From Pseudomonas libanensis (GTDB taxonomy: Bacteria > Pseudomonadota > Gammaproteobacteria > Pseudomonadales > Pseudomonadaceae), in contig NZ_JYLH01000003.1 of assembly GCF_001439685.1 (NCBI RefSeq), positions 248,001 through 312,000 of the forward strand: a stretch of 64,000 nucleotides of DNA, written 5' to 3'. Below the pieces are notes generated by a model, which did no database searches, was not told where the DNA came from, and worked only from the letters and a program-made list of their open reading frames with translations. Shown piece by piece: positions 43,121 to 50,276 of this stretch. The position numbers and the translations under genes were made by a program. The number at the start of each line of letters is the position of its first letter. The stretch's first letter is position 1.

Positions 43121-43372
43121 TTACTCGCCGACGGTGCCGCCAGTCTTGTCGCACAGAGCTTTGCTCATGGACAGGAAGCCCTGGCCTTTGCAAGAACCCT
43201 GACCTTTGCACGCGTGGTCTTTGGTTTTGCAGTCATTGTTACCTTTGCAGGCGTTGACGCCATAGCAATGAACCTTGGCGTCTGCGGCCTGGACCTGGGT
43301 AGCAACACCGGCAAACAGAGAAGCGGCGGCCATCGCGAGGGCGGCACCAGCAGCAGCGGATTTAATGCTCAT
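43121..43372 (-). CDS. DUF2282 bufferin-type precursor peptide (BufA-like)
   Basis: 83 residues from ATG 43372 with GAGGAAT upstream. The signal peptide covers about residues 1-29 (SAAAGAALAMAAASLFAG to VQA). The short mature part contains six cysteines (C36, C42, C48, C55, C61, C74), four of them as C-K: HCYGVNACKGNNDCKTK, DHACKGQGSCKGQG and ALCDKTGGT. This is the DUF2282 pattern of bufferins, periplasmic RiPPs that chelate copper after oxidation of conserved cysteines by BufB/BufC. It is first gene of the bufABC unit. The upstream 116 bp separate it from the P-type ATPase, which is transcribed in the same direction. Confidence 0.88.
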   Translation of the reverse strand: MSIKSAAAGAALAMAAASLFAGVATQVQAADAKVHCYGVNACKGNNDCKTKDHACKGQGSCKGQGFLSMSKALCDKTGGTVGE

Positions 43373-43488
43373 TGTTGTATTCCTCATGATCGGTAGTGGA
43401 GCCGGTCTGAACGGATTGCTCAGTCTCGACACACCACTAGAGTGAGGCCCCTTATCGGCGTTACAGCTGTGAGCAAATTTTTCCGAAA

Positions 43489-45375
43489 TTAATCCTCAAG
43501 CTTCAACAGCGGCTCCTGGAAGCGCAATAAACGCCCGGCGTTACCCAGCACCAGCAAGGTGCTGAGGTTATGCAACACCGCCGCGATCATGGCGCCCGCC
43601 GCACCGAGCCAGCCAAACGCTGCGAACACTACAATGGCCAGGGTCCAGCCCAAGCCGATGATCACGTTCACCTGCAACGTCTGCCGGCACTGGCGGCTCA
43701 AGCGCACACAGGTGCCCAGGCGGCGCAAGTCGCTGCCGATCAACACCACGTCCGCCGACGCCAGGGCGATATCCGCACCGCCCGCGCCCATCGCCACGCC
43801 GACCACACCGGCCTTGAGCGCCAGGGAGTCGTTGATGCCATCGCCCACCACCATCGGCCGGAAGCCGCTGCTGATTTCCCCCAGCACGCGGTTGAGCTTG
43901 TCTTCCGGCAGGGCCTGGGCTTCGACATCACTGATGCCCACATCCAGCGCCAGGCTGTCGGCCACGCTTTGGCGGTCACCGGTCAGCAGCAGCTGGCGGC
44001 CCAGGCCCAAGTCGCGCAGTTCTCGCAGGGCCTGGCGCGCTTCCGGCTTGACGCTGTCGGCCAGCAACAGCCAGGCCAGGAACTTCCCGTTCAAGGCCAG
44101 CCCGGCGATCGGGCCGTCATGGGTGGGAACGCCGGTAGTGACGATGCCCAACTGTTCGAACAATTCCGGGCGCCCGAGCGCCGCTTCGCCCTGCTCGGTC
44201 TGTGCTACCACGCCCAAGCCCTGGCGCTCGCGGATGTCGGTAAGTACCAGCATCTGTTCCTGGGTCGCCAACCCCGCCAACGCTCGGCTGACCGGGTGAC
44301 TGCTCGCCGAACCGAGGCTGGCCGCCAGGTTCAGCAGCGCCTGGCGATCCGGCGCGGTGGTGTCGATAGACTGCAGGCGCAAAGTGCCAAAAGTCAGGGT
44401 GCCGGTCTTGTCGACCACCAGCGACGTCAGGTCGGCCAGCTCTTCAAGGAACGCAGAGCTGCGAATCAGAATCCCGTGGCGCGCCGCCACGGCGATCCCG
44501 GCAATCGCTGTGGCCGGCGCCGACAACACCAGGGCGCACGGGCACGCCGCCACCAGCACGGCGAGCATGGCCTGGGCGTCATTGGTGACAAACCAGGTCA
44601 CCGCCGCCAGCAACAGTACCAGCACCATATAGCTGCCGGCATAACGCTCCAGCAGCCGGGTGATCGGTGGTTTGGAACGCTCGGCGTTCTGCATCAGTGC
44701 GATGACTTTGCCCAGGGTCGACTCATTGCCGGTGCGCGTCACTTCAAGGCGCAACAAACCATCGAGGTTGATCGCGCCTCCAAACACCTGCACGCCGACG
44801 CTGGCTTCCAATGGCACCGACTCGCCGGTAATCGGCGCCGTGTCCAGGCTCGCCTGGCCGGACAGCACTACACCATCGGCCGGCACGCGGTCACCGGCGC
44901 GCACTTCGACGATATCGCCGGTGTTCAGGGTGCCGTTATCCACTTCGGTAATGGTGCCGTCCGCCTGCACCAGGCGGGCGTGGCTGCGGGTGAGTTTGCC
45001 CAGGGCATGGATCGCTTCCTGAGAGCCGATCACGCTGCGCTCTTCCAGCACATGCCCGAAGATCATGATGATCGGCAACAGCGCCGCGGTGAGCAGATCG
45101 CCGGTAGCCCAGGCGCCGAGCATGGCCAGGGCAATCAATTGGTCGGTAATGCCGTGCAGGCTCGGGAAGCGCAGGCTGTACCAGGCCGAACGCATCACCG
45201 GCACCGCCACCAACAACGAAGCCACGCCCAGCAGCAACTGGCTCACGCCGCTCTGGTCCGGCGCCAGCCAGCGCCAAACCAGGCCCAGTACCAGCAGCCC
45301 CAAGGCGAGCATGGCCAGGGTCAATTGCCGGGCAGCGCTACGCTGTTCGGCGGAAGTCAGCATGGGTGCGCTCAT
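43489..45375 (-). CDS. heavy-metal P1B-type ATPase without N-terminal metal-binding domain
   Basis: 628 residues. The first membrane helices begin near residue 18, so no HMA or CXXC domain precedes them. Actuator TGES is at about 183, the transmembrane metal motif ACPCAL (CPC 278-280), phosphorylation site DKTGT (D322), SSHPVSRAL (HP locus), and hinge GDGINDSLALKAG with Ser where Ala-Pro is usual. The last helices contain HNLSTLLVLGNAGRLL. It exports or moves a soft or transition metal; Cu, Zn/Cd and other P1B classes cannot be separated safely. Its start overlaps the upstream SPFH gene (ATGA), tying it to three membrane scaffold proteins. Confidence 0.92.
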   Translation of the reverse strand: MSAPMLTSAEQRSAARQLTLAMLALGLLVLGLVWRWLAPDQSGVSQLLLGVASLLVAVPVMRSAWYSLRFPSLHGITDQLIALAMLGAWATGDLLTAALLPIIMIFGHVLEERSVIGSQEAIHALGKLTRSHARLVQADGTITEVDNGTLNTGDIVEVRAGDRVPADGVVLSGQASLDTAPITGESVPLEASVGVQVFGGAINLDGLLRLEVTRTGNESTLGKVIALMQNAERSKPPITRLLERYAGSYMVLVLLLAAVTWFVTNDAQAMLAVLVAACPCALVLSAPATAIAGIAVAARHGILIRSSAFLEELADLTSLVVDKTGTLTFGTLRLQSIDTTAPDRQALLNLAASLGSASSHPVSRALAGLATQEQMLVLTDIRERQGLGVVAQTEQGEAALGRPELFEQLGIVTTGVPTHDGPIAGLALNGKFLAWLLLADSVKPEARQALRELRDLGLGRQLLLTGDRQSVADSLALDVGISDVEAQALPEDKLNRVLGEISSGFRPMVVGDGINDSLALKAGVVGVAMGAGGADIALASADVVLIGSDLRRLGTCVRLSRQCRQTLQVNVIIGLGWTLAIVVFAAFGWLGAAGAMIAAVLHNLSTLLVLGNAGRLLRFQEPLLKLED

Positions 45376-46406
45376 TGTTCGGCTCCCTGGATGATCAAGC
45401 GGGAGTCGTCCTTGGGGTCGACCGTGGTGACGGAACCGGCCTGGCCGAGAATCTTCGGCATGCGCTCGCGGTACAGGCGCAACAGCAGGCCTGGGTCTTT
45501 TACCCGGGCCAGGCTGGCGACGGTAGCCGTTTGCGCCTGGGCATTGGCCAAGCGTTCGCTGGCCTGGGCGTGGGCGACCTGCACCTGGCGGTCAGCTTCC
45601 TGATTGGCGCTCTGGGTGAGTTTTTCCGCTTCGGTGCGCGCATTGGCCACAGCTTTATCGGCTTGCTGGCTGGCGGTCAGCACCGCATTGAAAGCATTCA
45701 CCGCCGGGCTCGGCAGGCTCGATTGCACATCGACGCGGGTGACTTCGATGCCCAGGCCCAAACCGCTGGCGGCCAACTGCGCCAGGCGTTTGTTAATGCC
45801 CTGCACCAGATCGCCGCGCAGCCGCTCACGGCGTTCGGCGGCGCCATTGTCGCTGCCGATCAGCTCCGGGCGGGCTACCAGGATGGTGTCCAGATCCCGC
45901 GCCGCGGTGAGGGCCACAGCGCTGCGGGTCACCAGCCGATCCAGGGCAGGCAACACATGCTCGCCTTGCAATACGAAAGCGTAGGGCTCGGTCACCTTAT
46001 AGAAAACCCGCACGTCCAACTGCACCACCCCGGCATCGCCAGTCAGCAGATAACCGGAGCCGGCCAGGGCATCGCTCAACGGCGTAGCAAAACTGGCCAC
46101 GCGATCAGCCTGCAGCGCCGCGTCGGAACGTAGCAGGTTGTCTACCCGGCGCTCGATCACCCGGTCCGCCGCTGGCAGCAACACCACCTGCTCGAAGGGC
46201 TGCGGCCAGGCCAGCAACAACCCGGCGTTCTGAATGCGATCAAGGGCGCCGAAGTGCAGGACCACGGCGCGATTCTGCGGGTCAATCTGACGCACATTGG
46301 AAAAGGCCCAGGCCAACGCCGCCAACACGGTGACCGCGTACAGCGCCAGGAACGTCAGGCGCCCGGCCTGGATCCATGGGCTGTCCGGGCTGTCACGCTC
46401 GCTCAT
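45372..46406 (-). CDS. SPFH/Band-7 protein, HflC/HflK-like (second small SPFH gene)
   Basis: 344 residues. One N-terminal membrane helix (LTFLALYAVTVLAALAWAF) is followed by an SPFH domain beginning VRQIDPQNRAVVLHFGALDR, then a long Ala/Gln-rich coiled coil (ASQQADKAVANARTEAEKLT). HflK and HflC form large cages around FtsH in the membrane. This protein is not the FtsH-linked hflX-hflK-hflC set; it overlaps the P-type ATPase at its 3' end and another SPFH gene at its 5' end by 4 bp each. A role as lipid-domain scaffold for the ATPase is a reasonable inference without direct evidence. Confidence 0.85.
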   Translation of the reverse strand: MSERDSPDSPWIQAGRLTFLALYAVTVLAALAWAFSNVRQIDPQNRAVVLHFGALDRIQNAGLLLAWPQPFEQVVLLPAADRVIERRVDNLLRSDAALQADRVASFATPLSDALAGSGYLLTGDAGVVQLDVRVFYKVTEPYAFVLQGEHVLPALDRLVTRSAVALTAARDLDTILVARPELIGSDNGAAERRERLRGDLVQGINKRLAQLAASGLGLGIEVTRVDVQSSLPSPAVNAFNAVLTASQQADKAVANARTEAEKLTQSANQEADRQVQVAHAQASERLANAQAQTATVASLARVKDPGLLLRLYRERMPKILGQAGSVTTVDPKDDSRLIIQGAEQ

Positions 46407-47395
46407 GGCTGGATGTCCTTCGGCCCATCCACCAGGGCGCGGAACGGCGCAGCGTCGGTGCGCAGGATGATCTTGGTGCCCGGCGTAACCACGGTGCCCA
46501 AGGTGTCCAGCGAGCGCAGCAGGTTGTACAGCTGTGGATTACCGGCGTAGGCGCGGCCATAAATCTGCGCGGCTTCGACCCGCGACTGCGCTTCGATATC
46601 GGCGGCTTTCACCGTGGCATCGGCCTGCACGATGCGCGCATCACGCTCGGCGGCGGAGCGGATCTGCGCCGCCTCGCGCTTGCCCACGGCAGTGCGCTCG
46701 GTGGCGATGGTTTCACGCTCGGCACGCATGCGGTCAACGGTGGCGGTGAGGGTCACCGAAGGCAACGTCAGGCGCTCGATGCCGACTTGGGCCACACGCA
46801 CGCCATAGGTGGTGAGTAACTGCTGATCAATCTGCTGGCGCAACTGCGCTTCGAAATCGGCGATGCGCACTTGGCTGGCATCGGTATTGATCAGGCTGGA
46901 CAGGTCAAAGCTGGCCGCGGTGGTCTCCAGCGCTGAACCGACGAAGGTGCGGATCTGCCGTGCCGCTTCATCCGGCTGGTTCTGCACCGCGCGCATAAAG
47001 CGCTGCACATTGTCGGCATCGCCCTGCACCTGCCACGCCACATAGGCCTGCACGATAATCCGCAGGCCATCGCGGGTGCCAACGTCCTGCAGGCCGCTGG
47101 ACGTGGTGCGCAAGCGCAGGTCCACCGGGATCGCCGCTTCGAACGGCGCTGGCCAGCGCCAGCCCAGGCCCGGTTCCAACAGCACCCGTGCGGGGTTGCC
47201 GAAGCGGGTAATCACCGTGGCCTCGCCGGAGCGCACCTGCACAAGGCTTGCCGCTGCCACGGCAAACAGCACCAGCAATACCGCCCAGGCCATACGACGC
47301 CAGGGAAAAGGCCCGCTCGCCTGCTCATCGCCGTGATGGTGATGGTGGTGGCCGTGATGATGGTGATGACCGTGATCGTGAGAATGAGCGCTCAA
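46403..47395 (-). CDS. HflC-like SPFH protein with polyhistidine N-terminus
   Basis: 330 residues. Residues 4-21 contain 14 histidines (start MSAHSHDHGHHHHH), followed by an acidic stretch and a membrane helix (MAWAVLLVLFAVAAASLV). The SPFH domain (VRSGEATVITRFGNPARVLL, EPGLGWRWPAPFEA) and the HflC hallmark MRAERETIATERTAVGKREA follow. The His-rich tail would face the cytoplasm in the usual SPFH topology and looks like a metal-binding site, fitting its operon with a metal ATPase. It overlaps the next SPFH gene by 4 bp and lies 12 bp after the long one. Typical housekeeping HflC proteins do not carry such a tail. Confidence 0.88.
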   Translation of the reverse strand: MSAHSHDHGHHHHHGHHHHHHGDEQASGPFPWRRMAWAVLLVLFAVAAASLVQVRSGEATVITRFGNPARVLLEPGLGWRWPAPFEAAIPVDLRLRTTSSGLQDVGTRDGLRIIVQAYVAWQVQGDADNVQRFMRAVQNQPDEAARQIRTFVGSALETTAASFDLSSLINTDASQVRIADFEAQLRQQIDQQLLTTYGVRVAQVGIERLTLPSVTLTATVDRMRAERETIATERTAVGKREAAQIRSAAERDARIVQADATVKAADIEAQSRVEAAQIYGRAYAGNPQLYNLLRSLDTLGTVVTPGTKIILRTDAAPFRALVDGPKDIQP

Positions 47396-47407
47396 CAGAC
47401 AGACTCC

Positions 47408-49333
47408 TTATTGAACGGCTTTGCGCGGCACCGACGGGTCGGCGGGCAAACTAAAAGAACGCAGATCGATCGTCGGCGCACTGTCGGCGCCCAAACGATG
47501 ATCCAGAATAAGCAGCTTGGCGTGGGCCAGGCCCTGGCTCAGTTGGCCCAGGTACTGTTCCAGCACGAAGGCCTGGCCGGCGGCGGCGTAGGCTTTTTGT
47601 TCGGCGGTAAAGCGCAGGTTCGCCGCTTGCGCGCCGGCATTCACCTCGCGGGCGTTGGCCTGGGCTTGATCCCGGGCAGTGCTGGCTTGCAACAGCGCTT
47701 GGTTGGTCTGCTCGCTGGCTGCACCGCGTTCCCGGGCGATCAGGGCCTGGGCGCCGATCTGCGCGGCTTGCACACCGTGGTAAGCGTTGGCGGCTCCAGC
47801 GGGCGGATGAATCGCTTCGACCACCGTGGCAAGGATCTCCACGCCACTGTCGAGTGTTTGCAGATCGGCTTGCACGCTGCGACCAATTTCGTCGGCGAGG
47901 CTGGTGCGTTGTTCACCGAGCAATTCGTCAAGGGTGCGCGAGGCGAAGTCATGCACCAGGATGCGGCTGGCGGTGCTGCGGATCAGGGTCGGGATATCAG
48001 CGCTGTTATAGGTGGCGGCGAGCGCGGCCTGGTCGGTAAGGCCGATACGGTAGACAAAACGCACGTCCATATTGACGATCTGGAAGCCCTGCTTATCGCC
48101 GCTGCTGCTGGCAATGACCTGGGATTTGTCATTTACATGGCTGGCGTCCCACAGGCGGTCGGCGATCAACGGCGCCGGGCCTTCGGCAGCGGCCAACGGC
48201 GCAGTGGCGGCTTCACTGACGCTGGTCGCCAGCTCATGCACCACGCCGTTTTCGACGTTCAGCACACGGCCCAAGGGCCACGGCAAACCCGCATGCAGGC
48301 CGGGGCCGAACACCTCGACCGGTTTGCCAAAGCGCTCATAAATCCCACGGCCTTGCAGGGGCACCTCATGCACGCCGGTCAGCGCCCAACCGACCGCCAG
48401 CACCACCAGCAGCACCGGCAAAAACGCCCGACGCATGTAGGTAAAGGCCCAGATCTGGCGCAGATCGATACCGAAACGGTTGTGCAATTCATGCTGCAAC
48501 GCCAGCAAGGGTTGTGGCGGCCAACGCAGCAGGCCGGCGATGAAACTCTGCGCCATCAAGCGCGGTTCGAGACGCGGCTGGCGTGGGCTGAACAGCGACA
48601 GTAAGCCTCTGAGCAGGAATTCCAACGCCACCAGGGCCGGCAACAGGCCGACAAGTGTCGCCAGACGCAGCGGCCAAACCGACTCGGCATTGGCGAACAG
48701 CAGGCAGATTGCACTGACCACCAGGCAGATAATCGCCACCCGGCTCAACTGCGCCAGCTGTGTAGCTTCGGGCCATTGGGCTGTAGTTTCCTGGGCGAGG
48801 CGACGTTCGAACACCAGCAGACCGAACGCCAGTGCCAACGCCAGCGCCGCGCCGATGCTTGCCGATTGACCGATGGCCGCAGCGGGCAAGGCCAGGTTCC
48901 AGAACTGGGTAACACTGACCAACGCCAGCAGCGACCAGCCACCCAGCCACAATACCGGCGCGCCGACCTGGGCCAGCAAACCATTGCCGAAACGGTTGAC
49001 CAGGCCCTTGTGCCAAGTGGTGGGCTCGCTGGGTTCTTCGAACAGTTCAGCGCTTGGCGCCTCCAGCGCCTGGGCGCGCCAATCGGCCACCCACCAGGCC
49101 GACTGTAACCCGGCTACCAGCACCAACAGGGCCGAAGCGCAGTTGATCAACACCACCGGCCAGATCGACAGTGGCGCAAACAACGCCACGAACAACGCCA
49201 GTACCCAAGCACTGATGGCCAGGGCCGTCAGGCTGATACCGGCCTGGCGCAGTCGACGGGCATGGAACAACCCCTGCTGAAAACGCGGAAGGCCCTCTAC
49301 CGAAGCGCCGTCAGCTTCTAGATCCACTTGCAT
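47408..49333 (-). CDS. long HflK-like SPFH protein with polytopic N-terminal membrane domain
   Basis: 641 residues from ATG 49333. The first half has about six to seven membrane helices (e.g. GISLTALAISAWVLALFVAL, LIVFERR-flanked segments, IICLVVSAICLLF). A further helix (FLPVLLVVLAVGWALTG) precedes an SPFH domain (VHEVPLQGRGIYERFGKPVE), and a C-terminal coiled coil follows (NQALLQASTARDQAQANARE). Ordinary HflK is about 400 residues with one membrane helix, so the N-terminal domain is an addition. It is probably the first gene of the SPFH/ATPase operon. SD is weak (GAG); 309 bp with a REPIN separate it from the divergent lipid operon. Confidence 0.82.
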   Translation of the reverse strand: MQVDLEADGASVEGLPRFQQGLFHARRLRQAGISLTALAISAWVLALFVALFAPLSIWPVVLINCASALLVLVAGLQSAWWVADWRAQALEAPSAELFEEPSEPTTWHKGLVNRFGNGLLAQVGAPVLWLGGWSLLALVSVTQFWNLALPAAAIGQSASIGAALALALAFGLLVFERRLAQETTAQWPEATQLAQLSRVAIICLVVSAICLLFANAESVWPLRLATLVGLLPALVALEFLLRGLLSLFSPRQPRLEPRLMAQSFIAGLLRWPPQPLLALQHELHNRFGIDLRQIWAFTYMRRAFLPVLLVVLAVGWALTGVHEVPLQGRGIYERFGKPVEVFGPGLHAGLPWPLGRVLNVENGVVHELATSVSEAATAPLAAAEGPAPLIADRLWDASHVNDKSQVIASSSGDKQGFQIVNMDVRFVYRIGLTDQAALAATYNSADIPTLIRSTASRILVHDFASRTLDELLGEQRTSLADEIGRSVQADLQTLDSGVEILATVVEAIHPPAGAANAYHGVQAAQIGAQALIARERGAASEQTNQALLQASTARDQAQANAREVNAGAQAANLRFTAEQKAYAAAGQAFVLEQYLGQLSQGLAHAKLLILDHRLGADSAPTIDLRSFSLPADPSVPRKAVQ

Positions 49334-49421
49334 CCACTCAACGCCCGCGTGTACATAATTCGTTACGATATAACACGAAGCGTGAAATTTTTGTTTGCTT
49401 TTGAATCCAACCCAAAACCCT

Positions 49422-49510
49422 TGTGGGAGGGGGCTTGCCCCTAATGGCATTGGGTCAGTTGGTGGATGTGTGGCTGATGCACCGCTATCGGGGGCAAGCC
49501 CCCTCCCACA
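49422..49510. repeat. REPIN in the 309-bp gene-free region 49334-49642
   Basis: TGTGGGAGGGGGCTTGCCCC and its inverted copy GGGGCAAGCCCCCTCCCACA bound an 89-bp element. The rest of this region must hold the divergent promoters of the SPFH and lipid operons. A G-T-rich stretch before 49643 ends in AAGGAAG, the ribosome site of the next gene. Confidence 0.9.
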
Positions 49511-49642
49511 TTTATCTCACCGTCTTCTCCGAATTGTGACTAACCCCCTATAAACACGAGCCATCACTGGTGTCGGCTGCGATTAGTCGGCACACTTCAA
49601 AATAGTTTTTTGCGGGTTCACGGACAAGGAAGCGCCACCCCC

Positions 49643-50266
49643 ATGATTTCCATCTACCAACTCAAACCGCGGTTCCAGAACCTGCTGCGCCCCCTCGTGC
49701 AGCGTCTTTATGACAACGGCACCACCGCCAACCAGATTACCGTGCTGGCGGGGGTGATTTCCTTGCTGGTCGGCTTGCTGATCGCTGCTTTCGCCCAGCA
49801 GCTCTGGCTGTTTGCGCTGATCCCACTGTGGATGATTGTGCGCATGGCGCTCAACGCCATCGACGGCATGCTCGCCCGGGAATTCGGCCAGCAGTCGCGC
49901 CTCGGCGCCTACCTCAATGAGCTATGCGATGTGATCGCCGACAGCGCGTTGATCCTGCCCTTTGCCTTGATACCCGGCGTGAGCCTGGCGCCGGTATTGC
50001 TGGTGACGCTGCTGGCGGTATTCAGCGAATACGCCGGGGTGCTGGGGCCGATGGTGGGTGCATCGCGCCGCTACGACGGGCCGATGGGCAAGAGTGATCG
50101 GGCCTTCGTACTCGGTGTGCTGGCCACCGGCGTGGCGCTGGGCTGGCTCGGCGCCGGCTGGGTCGATGCGGTGATGTGGCTGGTGGCTGCCCTGCTTGCC
50201 TACACCTTGGTCAACCGGGTGCGTCAGGGCCTCAAAGAACAACAACACCCTTCCCCTTCTGCATAA
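49643..50266 (+). CDS. CDP-alcohol phosphatidyltransferase, YnbA-like
   Basis: 207 residues with about five membrane helices. The catalytic region reads NAIDGMLAREFGQQSRLG followed by AYLNELCDVIAD. The canonical DxxDGxxAR-x8-GxxxDxxxD motif is recognisable but has Asn in place of the first and third Asp. E. coli YnbA, as I recall it, shows the same substitution. The enzyme would transfer a phosphatidyl group from CDP-diacylglycerol (or a related CDP-lipid) to an alcohol at the inner membrane. It heads a six-gene operon whose last gene makes the CDP-lipid. Acceptor unknown. Confidence 0.85.
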   Translation: MISIYQLKPRFQNLLRPLVQRLYDNGTTANQITVLAGVISLLVGLLIAAFAQQLWLFALIPLWMIVRMALNAIDGMLAREFGQQSRLGAYLNELCDVIADSALILPFALIPGVSLAPVLLVTLLAVFSEYAGVLGPMVGASRRYDGPMGKSDRAFVLGVLATGVALGWLGAGWVDAVMWLVAALLAYTLVNRVRQGLKEQQHPSPSA

Positions 50267-50276
50267 GGATTTTGCG

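Noticed and set aside
43570..45603. 677-codon frame opposite the P-type ATPase
   Set aside because: Gln/Arg/His-rich shadow translation of a gene with all P-type motifs.
43489..49333. SPFH genes as the housekeeping FtsH modulators hflK-hflC
   Set aside because: Three SPFH genes instead of two, no hflX/hfq context, a polytopic domain and a His tail, and overlap with a metal ATPase argue for a separate system.
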